A stretch of DNA of 64,000 bases from Oenanthe sinensis. Taxonomy: Eukaryota; Streptophyta; Magnoliopsida; Apiales; Apiaceae. The notes beneath the pieces were generated by a model. That model ran no database searches. It worked only from the letters and a program-made list of their open reading frames with translations, and was not told where the DNA came from. The stretch is from assembly GCA_028671895.1 (NCBI GenBank), contig CM053796.1, forward strand, positions 42,998,860 through 43,062,859, read 5' to 3'. The translations under genes were made by a program, and so were the position numbers. Shown in pieces: positions 46,934 through 61,100 of the stretch (position 1 is the first letter of the stretch; each line of letters starts with the position of its first letter).

Positions 46934-49607
46934 ATGATTAGGTTATCTGTAGCAGCACTGCAATTGTTAGAGTTATTTGTGAGTTCTTTGGTTCATATAG
47001 CATATGGTTTTTATATATTTAGCACAGCTGTGGCTGGTGATCTCTCACAAGCCTTAAATGAATGGATTTATAATAATCCTGGTGAAAATGTTAAAGAGGT
47101 TACAAATGTTGATGATGATTCTAAAATTTTATCATCTGCTGATGATTTGCCTCCCATTGTGTTGCTTCATGGAATCTTTGGATTTGGTAAAGGGGTATGT
47201 GTTAATTTTCCTAATATTTATAGTTTTTGGGAAAAAAGATTGTGTTTTTTTTGTTTTGCACATTTTGTGAAAATGAAATTTTGTTTTTTTTTCAGAGATT
47301 GGGTGGATTATCGTATTTCGCTGGGGCAGAGAAGAAGGATGAAAGAGTTTTGGTGCCAGATCTTGGTTCATTAACAAGCATATATGATAGGTGAGTGTGA
47401 ATTATCCATGATTAATGTTTATGTATGTATGATTATATCCATGTTTGTCTTTGTTTAGTCTTTGAAATGATGAAATGGCTTTGAGATTTCAGGGCACGTG
47501 AATTGTTTTATTATTTGAAAGGAGGACAAGTGAATTATAGGGAAGAACACAGCAAAGCATGTGGGCATTCTCAATTTGGTCGAATTTACGAAAGAGGTTT
47601 GTCCTTTAGCTAATTTAGTTTGTCTATATGATTCTAGCTTGGATATGAATTTTAGTGAATATTTACTTGGTTATATTGGATGATGTTAATGGAATGCAGG
47701 GCACTATCCTGAATGGGATGAGGAACACCCGATTCATTTTGTTGGGCACTCGGCTGGTGCTCAGGTTGCTCGTGTTTTGCAGCAGATGCTCGCGGACAAG
47801 GTGAGTTTACTTATCATGTATTAATTCACTCTGTAAAGAACCATCCAATTAAGCTGGATGATTAAAACATACTTGGTTTCAGGCGTTCAAAGGACATGAA
47901 AACACTTCTGATAAATGGGTCTTAAGCATAACAGCATTATCCGGTGCTTTTAATGGAACTACAAGAACTTATTTAGATGGAATACAGTAAGTTCTCCTTG
48001 GTTAAACAATTTTCTCTTTCATTTCTGTGTATGTGAATTTACAGATTTATTGTGCCAAGCTTTGGTCCTTTCATGATTGTAATACTGCTTAAATCTTGAT
48101 CGAATAAATCTTACCTTCAACAAATCTTGAATTAGAGTCTTTATATGTTCCTAAGTTTGCAAGTTAATCATCTAAACAGTTTTATAGGTTTGGTACTTTC
48201 CACCACTATCTAAGTTGTTAATTCATAAATTGTTTGGCTGTTTATACAACTTTTTTCAGACCAGAAGATGGGAGGTCACTGAAACCTCTATGTTTGCTCC
48301 AGTGGTGTCGAGTGGGAGCTATAATTTATGATTGGATTGACATTCCCTGGATAAAGGAATATTATAATTTTGGTTTTGATCACTACAACATGTCATGGAA
48401 GAAAATTGGTATTCGGGGTCTTTTTGATTGTCTTCTGGGGAATTCTGGTCCCTTTGCTTCTGGAGATTGGATTCTTCCTGATCTGACACTCCAGGGATCT
48501 TTGAGACTGAACAGCCATTTATCTACATTTCCTGACACTTACTACTTCAGCTATGCTACTAAGCGAACAAGGAAAGTTATGAGTGTTGGTACTGTTCCAT
48601 CTGGCATACTTGGAATTCACCCTTTGCTTTTTATCAGAGTTCTGCAGATGAGTCAATGGCGTCATCCACCTGATGTAGCACCACCATTCAAAGGCTACAG
48701 GTGAGCGATCCTTGAATGCTGTAGTATTCCTCAATTCATTAATATTAGTCATTCCACATTTAGAACATAATAGCCACCCGTTCTCAAGCTTCATGTTAAA
48801 TGCAATTACTTGTCAGGGATGAAGATTGGTGGGAAAATGATGGAGCTCTCAACACAATTTCGATGACACACCCACGGTTCCCTGTTGAACACCCAAGTCG
48901 CCTAGTTATAAACGATTCCGAGTGCCAGCCCTTGCAACCAGGCATCTGGTATTTTCCATATTATTTCATTACTTAAATCTTCATTTATTGTTAAATTGCA
49001 ATTTATATGATAAAGAACATCGAAGTTAATTGTCTGTCATCTATGCTTAAAAAAATTGGTCTTGGATATTATACAAGGCTGAACATTTTTGCTTTGGCTG
49101 GGCAATTTATATTTTGATTACTTGTCTATAAATTTGGTTTCGTCTCTCAAATATATCATGTATTCCCGTGACTGTGAGCAGTCATATATTGGAATGTGAA
49201 TTGTGAAAGTGCTGCATTTTGAAATGTGACGGTCAATGATTTTAGGTCCGTAGACAGCTATTAAAATTCTGGCTTGTGTAGTATGTAGAATTTTTCATAA
49301 AGAAAAGTAGAGGTCATTTAGTTTTAACTGCAAGGTTTTCAATCAATTAAGGTTTTCTTGTACTTCAACTAGATCTCTGTATGAAATTGTCACATTTTAT
49401 CAACTGATGCATTGACAACGAAAAATTGGTACTTTCTTTTGCTGCAGGTATTACAAGATTATTGAAGGTGATCACATTCTATTTATTGTGAATCGAGAAA
49501 GAGCAGGAGTTCAGTTTGATCTGATATATAATAGCATATTTGAGCGTTGCAGAAAACATGCATTTAGGAGGATTCCGCCAACATTACCAAACCAAATGCA
49601 CCATTAG
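46934..49607 (+). CDS. Alpha/beta-hydrolase, triacylglycerol-lipase-like, 8 exons
   Basis: Exons: 46934-47194, 47296-47390, 47493-47596, 47700-47800, 47883-47986, 48260-48700, 48817-48948, 49448-49607. They join in phase to 465 residues. The N-terminal MIRLSVAALQLLELFVSSLV is hydrophobic, perhaps a membrane anchor. The oxyanion-region LLHGIFGFGKG follows. The nucleophile motif is HFVGHSAGAQVA (Ser about 171). ENDGALNTISM (Asp about 377) and IIEGDHILFI (His about 422) complete a plausible Ser-Asp-His triad. The order and wording resemble bacterial family I.5 (Geobacillus/Staphylococcus) lipases and the uncharacterised Arabidopsis At1g10740/At1g23330 pair. Substrate and compartment are unknown. 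It is convergent with AP1M. Confidence 0.92.
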
Positions 49608-50562
49608 CAATTTAGCACCCTGCACAAGAGAGAAGAAAATTATATAAACTTGTTCACTAGCTTAGCCTCTTCAAACTTTGATGTATATATATTGCATGTT
49701 CTTCTTTACCTTTTTCATGGCAGCCCCTGTTACAGCATTGTAGTTTAGGACATAAAATAGAACGATGTAGCTTAGTAAAGAGAAACTGCTCCCAAGTTTA
49801 GACAGCCTCCTTTGTCTTTATCGCGTATTCTGATCTGGATCTGTACTAGAAAGTTGGGAGTGCTCTAAATCACATTTGATTTTAGATTTCAGTATTGAAT
49901 ATAAGCCCTCTAGTTGTAATACTTGAGAATTTTGTAATCCGTTAATGTGTGCGACGATGAAGTTTGAGCAACTGCGGATTCCTTTGGTCCTGATTAGCGT
50001 CCAATTTTCTGAAATATATAATATTGTAAACTGGAGAAATAGATATACATAGAATGAGGGACATAGGAGATCAAGACTTCGGATTTAACAATCTATGGAT
50101 TCCTAGTAAAAGACAGATTTTGGCATATGAAACCAACTGTTTACATGTTAAGGCGCAGATACAAACAAGTACAAGAGCAACAGATATATTAGTAAATTAA
50201 CATAATGGGATTCAAACTCAAACTTAAAGCCAATTCAGGAATATAATTACAAACATCGTTCAATTCAAATTAACAAAGATAAAAACAAGAAAACAGGAGT
50301 TTTCTGATTGATTATACATGAAAATCTTAAAAACCTGTAGTCGATAACAGACAACGACACAAATAAAACAGAAAGTGCTGCCCTGGAGTACACTTTGTAC
50401 TGAAAAAATACCAATCCAGGTAAGAATACTGAAACCAACTCCCTCCTTGCTTTGTAAGAACAAGCAATCCTTGCTTCCAGATGATTGGAAGCCTATGTAT
50501 AACAATACTGAGACCACATTGATAATTTTTGGACTAGTAACATTCCTGGATAAAAGTGGCTT
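49608..50562. other. Convergent 3' ends of lipase and AP1M genes
   Basis: This contains the lipase 3' UTR (TGTATATATATTGCATG etc.) and the AP1M 3' UTR. No extra gene is seen. Confidence 0.6.
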
Positions 50563-53500
50563 TTACATGAGTCGTAATTCATATTCACCGGCCATTGTTA
50601 TGTATCTCACCCATGGGAGAGCCTGATAGCCACTCTTCTCAATGATCTTCAGGTATCGGACCTACAAAACCCCCAATATCTTCATAAATATCAAATATGA
50701 GATGATCCCACTACAGCTCTTATACTTAAAAAAAGAACCACGAAGAGAGGCGTCAACATAAACAATCGATGATCCCTTTCGTTAAACATGTTAGAAACAA
50801 TAATAAACTCAAAAAAACTTAACAATACATATAAACCACATTGCTAGCCTTGCCACAATATAATTAGCTACAAAACTGAAGTGTATAATACCTACATTTA
50901 TGAATAATCTATGTCCACTCTTTGAAAAACTCTTAAAAAAACACTAATGGATATATCTTGTTAAGTTAAAAAACTAATAAAAATATGTTTTCCTCTTACC
51001 AGCAATATCATTTTCATGTAAGAATAACAAAAGTGATGCATCAACCAAAGATCATTGCAACTTAGCACTCAAGTAGAGATGTGCATTACTCAACACTATG
51101 CCAATTCAAATATAGAAAATTAAAGCATACACCTGTTTATGCTACCAAATCTAAGCACTTTTCATTCTGAAATTTTTCATTACAGATTTTGTAGGAATGA
51201 CTAACTCTAATCGTAGAATAGCTACCTTTTATGAACTGGGTATTAAATTTATGCACATTAAATTTACACAGTTTCCTGTCATGTAAATTTTCATACTCTA
51301 GTAAGTTGCACATTTACTGGTGGATGATTTAGACTTCACAGCACACAACATGACAAATATGCAAATGTCTTAAAAACACAACTTTTTCACAAAAACCAGG
51401 GACAGATCTAGGGTGGGACAAGGGGATCTTTCCCCACCTAACTCCCAATCACTCGGCGAAAAAATTGTGTATATTCACTACTATATCTAAATATTTATAT
51501 TATTTCCCGCATAATAACTCACATTTCATCCCTTCCGCCACTCTACTCAGGACCAAACTTTGATAACAGAATTATAGAAACGGAAACAATTGAAAGGGGC
51601 AGCAATTGCTACAGCAGAAAATAAAAGATAACTCAAGAGAAGCTCTAGCTCACATTATAAGACAGGGTTGTGGTGCATTGTTTTCTTTGCCTTACTTCAT
51701 TAGTACTAGTTTCTAACAATCTTAATCTTAAATAACTCTTTGATTGTAGCTTTTAAATCTTATTTCAGATTTTACACTTCCTTTTCTTTTGAATTGTACA
51801 ACAATCTCGAACAGTTTGTACCAATTTCTTCCAAATTTGGATATAGGACTAAGAAATTTTATTTTCTAGTACACATAATATAAAGTATAAACCGTAACCT
51901 TTAGTCATGGACAAGTTTGTCATTTGAAAAATGTTACACTAGAATAAGCAATTGATAAAGATGTTAATGCAAGCAGGAACTAGTGCACAATGAGAACAAT
52001 TATACGAGATATGAGTTTATGCAATTCAAATCAATAATGATTGTATTGTCGATGTTTGAATCCTTATTTTTAGTAACAAATTTCTAGTAACTGAATAAGG
52101 TTATCTTGTATTATTAATGATTTTAATTGGTCAAAAACATCAAGTTTGTAAAGTTTTACAATTTCTGTAACTTGGCATTCTTTCGGGAAAAAATTCCCTT
52201 GGAAGATTATTTTGTGAATATTATGTACTAGGAAAAAGAGCACTTAAAATTTGTATTGTCAATGCAAATACATGGCTAAATATTTGTAAAGTTGACGAGT
52301 GCACATTCAAACCTTAGTTGAACATTAAATACAAATTGCTCTTATCAAAATTAGGCATTTAACACTCGAAATCTTGATAATATTTAATAATATAATTGAC
52401 TATGCCAACTTAAACTGAATATTTGTTGTTTTCATCATATCTGTTATATCAAAAACAAAACTTCAAAAATTACATATTTGTTATGTGACTTGAAATAAGA
52501 GTATAAGACACAAGTGAAATAAACAAAAAATTTAGAAAATAATATATTTATTTAAATATTATATAGCAGTTTCAAATATGGAAATATTCAGATTAAAATT
52601 CTGTGTAAACAATGAAAAATTCTATTTATCTTTCATTTCATGTTCTTAGAACTGTTCTTCAATTTAATGAGCATCTCCAAGAGACTAGCTATATGACCAT
52701 TTAAGTTAAATATTAGAGAGTTTTGAACAAAAGAGTGCGCTCTAAGAGCTCCACAAAAAGTTAAAAGTCTACTCTCCCACCTTGTTTTTTCCTCTCAATT
52801 TTGAGTCATTTCTCCCTACTTCAATTTTGTTAATAAAATATTGGTTTCCCTCCCTTTTTTCTCTCCCTCCCTTTAGTAGTATTATAAGTAATGTTGTTGG
52901 AGTCGCCACACATCAATGTACTAAATCACTAAGAGTCGCATTGTTCGTATTATACAGGGAGAGGGAGCCTAAGCCTACTAGGAGTCTCTTGTAGTTGCTC
53001 CATCTTTAGTAACAAAACTTAATCATTTGATACTAATGCTTCTCAAACTACACCTAAAAAACAGTCAAACACGCCACTCATGAAATATTTGGCGTTCAGC
53101 TCAAAACTTGGCTCAAACTTGACTCGGTTCATAAACAAATTGAATTTTAAGGCTCGATTCATAAACTAGCCAAACCTGATCACTAACGAGTTCAAGTTAA
53201 TTACATATTGGTGCATTTTTGTCAAGGAATATGTCTTAAGATATGCATAACAGACCCTTGCCACTGATATACAAACATTTCTAGGAGAATGATGTATCTG
53301 CTTGACAGTTTTTCTGCTATATAACTTTTGCCGGTGAAAAAGGCAAATAATTTTTTTTTGCTAAATAAAAAGGCAAAAAAAATTTTGTTGCAACTGCATG
53401 AAAACAACCACAAATGATGATATCCAATTTCTCCTCATGTTCATACAGTAAAATACATATACATGAAGACGCACCTGTATTCCTGAAACAGTAAAATATG

Positions 53501-56500
53501 GTATCTCAAACTTCACTCGTATGGGAGCCTTTCTCTCAGGAGCTGCTTCTTCATCCGTAATACTGGGAAGATTGAACTCTGCTCTCAACATATATTCCTA
53601 CACTTGTCGAAAGAATTAAGCCATTTAGATAATATTCGCAAAGAACACATTATAAATATCAATAGCAATAGCAATAGCAGCAGGGTACGTGTTTTCTAGC
53701 TAACATTTACCTTACCACCTGGAAATGATTTGATTTTCCAAAGCAAAGCATCATGTTCAGGTGCATAAGAAGCAGATCCCATTGATGTTCGTAAATTTGG
53801 ATTGATGGCATCAGAGGGAACAGGCAACTCAATTTCGACATTTGTTGCAGTGCTGCAATGATAAACTAGCTCATACAGTAGACCTTGGACATTAGAACTT
53901 CACAGATATAATCTTGTGAAAGAACACAAATAATACCTTCGTTCCTTGAACTGGCTCCTGGCTTTTACCATAATTTCCATACGACTTCTAGAATGCCTCT
54001 CCACTTGAGCTTCCACCCATATCAGAGGTTTGACCTAAAATCAAAATGCAACTTGTCATTAGAACATGCTACGAGGTATAGATAAGAATAAAAAGAACGG
54101 CAAAGAAAAATAATATCTGTAAAGTTTACCTGGGTGCTAAGTCTATATGTCATGAGATCAAAAGATCCATCAGGAGGTATAAAGGATATTGTCCGGTCGT
54201 TTTCAAATCGTGAAAGACGGACACACCTATTAGAAAATTGTATTTAGAAAAAATGAGGCAATGTATAAATAAAGATGTTAAACACAATATGCCTTCTAGT
54301 ACAGGCTACATACGAAACTATCTAACATATTTTTAGAAACATAATAGAATAACTTATGTAAAGAGTGGATGACATACTGATGGAACTTGATATCATCCAA
54401 GTCAATGGCCTTTCCCTTTGTTGCTCGTCCTTGCGCCTCTAGTAAAACTCTATCATTCAGCCCAAGTTTGCACTCAGGCATACCACTGCAATAGATGAGT
54501 AGAGCATTTCAGTTTCCAGACAGTAGATATATAACACATTGAAAGACCAAAATATTTGAGTGTCATTTGCCATCTGCACTACAACGATTAAGTAGAATAT
54601 CAACAGCTCGTACAAGGAGAATGAAATTAGAGGGTTGATTAAAGGCAAGCATTTCCAAATAAATTAGATCATACATGTAAAGGTAGAATTAGGCAATACT
54701 CTTGTGTTAACAAAGTGGATCTTCCTAATGAATACAAGATTGGCACTTCCAGAATATGATATGTATCATGAACAGTGGTTGCAATTTGCAATACTTAAGG
54801 ATAAAAAACAATGCTTGCTGCAAGCACGTGGATCATAATATGTACTCTCACTATATACTGTCTTAATTTATTAAATTAACAATATCTTGCACTTGGCATC
54901 AAAGTAGATCCACGTCAACCAAATTTTCAGAGAATAACTAAACAATAGAAGCAAAGACAGTTTTTACACAAGAAATATTAGAATCCGCATAGAGCCTACC
55001 TCAAATATGTTCGCATCTTTAATGCACCAATAACTTCAGATCTGATTATCTGTCCATTGCTGTTTACAAGTATATTAACACTCTCAACGACATCTAGAAA
55101 TACCTGTAAAAAAAATCTCAATTACCTTCTAGCCAGATTTGGAAGAGTGTGTGTGTGCGTGTGTGACGACTTACTTCATTCTTTTTGTAACGAATCCCTT
55201 CACTTCGCCATGACACTGCATTCGTCACAGCCATAGGGGGCCTCTGTGTAACTTCCATCCTATACGCATCTGTCTTGATAAACTCGCTAAGAATCTTTGC
55301 CTCGGTATATTGGGGATAACCAAAGTCCATCATTTCATCAAGTAATTCATACTGTGTATACCGGAATTTGTATCAGCACGATAACATACACATATTATAT
55401 CCTTTTCTCTATATAAATTATTTTAAAAAGAGTACTTCATAAAATAATAGTTTACCATACCACTACTACAAAATTATCTCTAAGTGATTCCTCTTCTAAC
55501 TCCTCGAAATAATGCTTAAATACCTGCCACCAAAACAATTTAAAACCTATGTTACTCCGACTCTTCTGTTTCAGTATCCGTACCCGTGTCGGATACTTGG
55601 ACACTCGGACACGACACTTATTTCGTGTCGGATCCTTTGACCGAAATACACACTTACATCAACTACACGATGTAGAAATAAGAAGATACTAGCAGCATTA
55701 CAGTTCTGCCTCGATGCAGCCATTAAATACACATTATTGTGTTGTATAAACATATAAGTTACGCCATCATCATGCACAACTGGATTCTGTGAATCTGATT
55801 CTCCCTGCGGTTAATCACAACCAATAACGAACAGTTCAGTTGAATTCACATACAGTCCACAACGAAAAGATCAATGTAAATCCAACTGGAGCTAATATTA
55901 AGTAATTAACTGGCTCTCATTTATAATCAAATTATGAATTGAGTGATTCTCTTTTCACTTCATTAAGGAAAAAGCAAACAGATCAATTGCCAAATAAACT
56001 GAACTGAATCAAACAGTAGATATAAAATTGGCAACTCATCTCTAAGACTAATCTCAGTGAGGATAAGCAAACATGAAATTGCAAAACTAGTCAGCGTGAA
56101 ATTGACAGTGAATATGTGATATATCAAATTTAGAAGAGTAAATTTACAATGATAAGTGATATTAGTAAGCGTGAAATTGATGAATATATATTAGTAAGTG
56201 TGAATTGACAATGAATGGGTAAGCATTAGATTTTAAAATACAACAATATGTGAATATGAAATTTAGAAGAGTGAATTTACAATGATAAGTGATATTAGTA
56301 AGCGTGAAATTGATGAATATATATTAGTAAGTGTGAATTGACAATGAATGAGTAAGCATTAGATTTTAAAATACAACAATATGTGAATATGAAATTTAGA
56401 AGAGTGAATTAACAATGATAAGCGATATTAGTAAGCTTGAAATTGATGAATATATATTAGTAAGCGTGAATTGACAATGAATGAGTAAGCATTAGATTTT

Positions 56501-57247
56501 AAAATACAACCATATAAATCCGATTCAAGCTACTCAGAATGTATACTAATATTAATGTAATTAAGTTGATCACGTTATTCTCCTTTTCGCTACATTAACA
56601 AGTAGGCGACTAGTGTGAAATCGCCAACAATAAAGTCCCAATTAAGCAAGCATGGAATATTACAATAGCTCTATAGAAATCCAATTCAAGCTAACATTAA
56701 GTAACTAACTACCTTTTTGTACCACGGACTAATCTTATTGTAATCACCTAACCAAAGAATTGCGTGATTCATTTTTTCACTTCGTAAACCAATAAGCAAA
56801 CAGATCAATGAGAAACTAAACTGAACTAAAAGGCAGAGATGGCATTAATTTATGCATTTGCAAAGCTAGTAAGCATGAAATTGACACTGATTATGTGCCA
56901 ATTACGAACGCGTGAAATTTTAATACAGATCAATGCAAATCAAATTCGAGGTAACATTAAGCAACTGACCGTACACTAATCTTAACATAATTAGTTATGA
57001 ATTGCGTGATTCACTTTTCCAATAAAGATCAAGCAGGCAGTAAAAACGAAATTGAGAAATCATATCGAGTAATATAAAAAAAATAGATACAAAATGTGTA
57101 TGTAGATATAATAGAAACCTCTTTATCGATGAGTTTGGTGAAGCATTTTTCAGCTTGAACGGCAGTGACATCGCCTCGGTAATCGCGCCAAACGAGAACA
57201 CGGCCTTTGATGTCGAGAATGAAGAGCGCAGAGGCCGCACCTGACAT
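50563..57247 (-). CDS. AP1M: AP-1 clathrin adaptor complex subunit mu, 11 exons
   Basis: The medium subunit of AP-1 selects Tyr-motif cargo for clathrin vesicles at the trans-Golgi/early endosome. Exons in transcript order: 57247-57119, 55804-55658, 55523-55461, 55351-55175, 55103-55000, 54485-54378, 54226-54130, 54034-53937, 53852-53711, 53597-53475, 50661-50563. All join in phase to exactly 428 residues, the usual length of plant AP1M. The N-terminal longin-type domain starts MSGAASALFILDIKGRVLVW. The mu-homology domain includes GMPECKLGLNDRVLLEA, FHQCVRLSRFENDRTISFIP, ERKAPIRVKFEIPYFTVSG and the C-terminus TMAGEYELRLM. Intron 1 carries a 133-bp tandem repeat and intron 10 is 2.8 kb. Arabidopsis has two paralogues, so the 1/2 number is not assigned. 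Confidence 0.97.
51399..51545. mobile_element. Possible hAT-like MITE in AP1M intron 10
   Basis: GGGACAGATCTAGGGTGGGA at the left and, on the other strand, GAGTGGCGGAAGGGATGAAA at the right resemble the GGCGGATCTAGGGGGG-type ends common in plants. The ends are diverged. Confidence 0.35.
56133..56515. repeat. 133-bp tandem repeat, about 3 copies, in AP1M intron 1
   Basis: GAAGAGTAAATTTACAATGA at 56133, GAAGAGTGAATTTACAATGA at 56266 and GAAGAGTGAATTAACAATGA at 56399 start successive units. Each contains TTAGTAAGCGTGAAATTG-like sequence. The last unit stops short, near 56515. Confidence 0.92.
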
Positions 57248-58162
57248 AATTTAAATACTAAAATAGAGGCTAGGGTTTCGAATTAAAGCGAGCGGGCGAT
57301 CAGATCACTGTTGTTGAAGATTGTTGAGATCTCATTAATTTGTTGGATATTAAAAGCGATGATGAATGAATTAAATCTCGAGATTTATTAGAGGCCATTT
57401 TATGTTGTGATTTTTAAGATTGGAACCATTGATTTTTGTGTGTTGATTCAAAGCCGTTTTGAGTGCAGTAAGAAACCGGTTATGATGATGAAACAATACT
57501 CATTTTTTAACCTAGCTTTTAAGCTGTCCGAGGCATTCCAATTTTAAACTCGATGTATTAATCGAGATCTACTTAATTAATTTAAATTTTGGTTACATGG
57601 AGTTCAAAATAAAAAGTAATAATATTATGTCTATTTTTTTATTGGAGCCGACTTTTCACAATTATTATTATCCGTTCTAAATTTTCTATTATGGTGCTCT
57701 TATTATTAGGAAGAAATATTCGAGACTGTTACAATGAGAAATTTATTTTTGTTCTAAATTTTATAATTTTAAAAAATAATTGAGTTTATAACTCACATGA
57801 AATTGGGCTTATCAGTACATTATACATATAGATCACACTTGCACTTGTTTGTTATCTGTTTCATTTATATTTCCCTCTTGTAACTTTTTTCTAATATCAT
57901 CTACTGTTAGTAACCCCCGTAAAAATAAATTCATTGGACTTTGAGGATTAGATGATATTCATATATTTATACGCAATGTTTGTTTATCTCGCAATCTCGA
58001 AACAATATGAAGATGTTCAAAGTCAAAATAAAACAAATATTGACAACAAAAACTTTACAAATCCTAATCATGGTAAAGAAAAATATTGATACTTCAGCTC
58101 ATAATGGTGTTAGGATCCATGTAGCGTTTGTAGATAGGGTTCTCCAAGCTGCAGAAACTCCA
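57248..58162. other. AP1M promoter region and PHS1 3' flank
   Basis: AP1M is transcribed away from here toward lower coordinates. The PHS1 3' UTR lies at the right, to about 57970, the limit of homology with the pseudogene copy. No BSD-domain or other gene is found between them. Confidence 0.6.
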
Positions 58163-61100
58163 TTATCCTATAGTCAAATCATCACCTATTTCGCTGAAGA
58201 CCTTCTGGACTTTCATCAGCATATCTGGAAATGACAAACCAAACACCACTTCAATGATCAGAATTTTCAGATAGTATAAAAAGTTAAAAACGCATTGGGG
58301 AGCATATTAGTCTTATGCCAGCATTCATTTATGAATGGATAAATTCCACCTCGACTTCCTTTTCAAAATACATAGAAGCTTTTTACTCTGTTTTGTATAT
58401 TCCTCTCATTTTGCTTTTACATCTGATACATAAAGCAAGTATGATAAATTCTCGTCGAAGTACATTCGCCTATAGTTGTGTAAGTAGGTCAATGCATCTT
58501 ACAACAGCAAATATGATTTGAAAAAACCACTTTGTTTTCTGAAAGCTATTGTAGAAAATGTGGCATCATGCTAAAATAATAATCTTACTAAGTTACTATT
58601 CGGGAGGACAATATAATGCAGAAATACCTTGAAAGGAAGAGTCCCCCAGATACCTCTGCCCAAGAGCAAGAAACAAAAACAACTCAATTAGCAAGTATTC
58701 ACTTGATAATGGGGAATAAATTGGATGTGATCAATGAAATCAAAAAATACAAAGATATTCCTTCAGAATGAAACATAATTAGTGCATACTAATATTGAGT
58801 TGCTGTATAAAAAAAATACCGCAATTTGATCTTTCAGATCCGCATCCTCTAAGACAGACGGTTGTGCACCAGAAGCTATATATACACAACAAAGGAATAT
58901 ATCAGTGTAGAGAACCGTGCAAGCTACATTAGTAAAATGGTGATGTAGACATGGGTAGCAGTCTACCTTGTTGAACAGCAGGGCTACAGTTCATCAGTAA
59001 TGATGTGAAACTAGGAGGAAAATTAGGTTGAGTAGCCCCGACAGGATTGTAATATATGGGTTCTTGTGGGTTTGGGTTTTGGACAGCTTCGTGATTCAGA
59101 ATTTGTAGCGTTTGATGGGACTGCATATTAGCAGAAGGCACCGGGCTCCAATCCTTGGTAGGTCTGCACATATCATAGGTATAGATTACTGAGTATACAT
59201 TACACTTGAGATAAAACTGATATGAATAACATATATGCAATAAAGCAAGATAGTAGAAAAACTTCTCTCACCTATATGGAGATTCACTTGAAATGATGCA
59301 CTCCGATGGAGGTGAGCGAGTAGACCCGAAATTACTGGAGGGCTCACCAGCATCACTTGATTCATCCAAGATCTCCTGATAGACGAACATAACATGCTTT
59401 TATTGGAAGTGAAATGACAGGCAAGTTGATACAATATTCAACTTGATATAGGACCGACATATCAACACAAGGGACAACAAACAAAACCAATAGATATACC
59501 TTTAACGAACTTATAAACTGTTCTGTTTCATAAACAGACAAAAAGCGAAGAGCAAATTTCTGGATCTGCAAACAAGTAAAAGAAGAAAAAGTGATCACAT
59601 ATAATAGCAGGATTCTAAATACACTCTTCATTGAACTGAAGAAAGTACACCAATTCCCGGCACAACCATTTGCAGTGGTGTTGCTTATATAAGTTCACCA
59701 GCAAGTAAAACTGTGCCAAACTGTGCACTGAATATAGTACATCAACTCCCGGCACAAGCATTTGTAGTGGTGTTGCTAAATTTAGTTCACTAGGTAGTAA
59801 ATTTGTGCCAAACATGTTGCATTAATACAGTATGTCCCACTCAAAGACAGATCTATCCATACACACAAGTAAAATACCTTGGCGCTACAAACTAAACAAA
59901 TTTGAGAGTGCAGTGTATTTCTTGTCTACAAAACCTCTTTCTAGAAAACCGTCTAATTTTATCTTCAAATTAAACCTCACGCAATATATATTAAAAGGAT
60001 TAAAACTAAATTAGGTATGACACATTGACTTTCATATAATATGCAGATGAGAAATCTGCTCATCTTTAGTGTTGCATATTATATTCTGTGAACAAAAAAC
60101 GTGCAAGAATATTGAGCAGCTTGCCTGGCCTTTAGAGTCTTTGTAACTAAAGAACACAACTCTGCTTCCCCTGGCAGGGTATCCAGATAAACATGATACC
60201 TGAGGCCAAGTAATATGCAGCTTTGAAACGTAGTGCTCCTCCTGCAATATATGAGCTACAGACATTAAGAAAAAAGCAGAGCAGTTTTAGCTGCCAATAG
60301 GAAAGCATAGAAAAAGAGCTGTTCCGACTATAACTGCCCACTATGGACTAAACACAAGTTTACTACACTCTTTATAAAATTAAAGAGTATCATAAACCCA
60401 CTCACTAAAAGCACAAATTTTCATAATTAGCGGTTCTTGTAAGCAGGGTGAAAGAATGCAAATTCAAGTCAAATTGCTGAAAGGTAACCAAACTAGTTAT
60501 TTGACAAATGACCCACAAGCATAATGCCAGTAAAAACTTCGTAAATCATATATTCTCCCAATACTACTAATTGGATCACTATTAACCAGATAAAGCTTCT
60601 TCTAGGAGGAACACGTGTTTGATCAATGGCAAAACAGTCAGAACTCAGAAAACATATACGAGTTCTTAAAAATGTAACACTGACCCAGAAAATGAGCTGC
60701 AACTATAAGGGACAAAAAAAAGATACAAAGAAGGGAATTTATTTATCTTTGATTAATAATTTGACTGCAAGTCAATCAGTCATCATATGACATTCAGATA
60801 AATTTCAAGTAAATTCAAATATGAAGCAGGCCTACTGCTGTAGCATAGCATTTTGTTGTCTGTTACAGATGCAAGATGCATAATTATTTACATTTGTATA
60901 TTTGGTTTATCATCTATAAGAATTTTTCGTGTAGTTACCATGTAAAGTGCACCAATATTAACTAAAAATTATAGGAAAGAATGGCTAAAATTCTAGTTCC
61001 ACATCTGTTTCTATAAAAATATTGAAATAAACAGGACTTGCTAGCATTTCATAGTTCATAGAGTGTGAATAAGAACCATAAATAACAAAAACTTAGCGCT

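Noticed and set aside
55565..55640. Repeated CGTGTCGGA / CGGACACG motifs in AP1M intron 2
   Set aside because: Looks like a common intronic inverted-repeat remnant, but boundaries are too vague to call an element.
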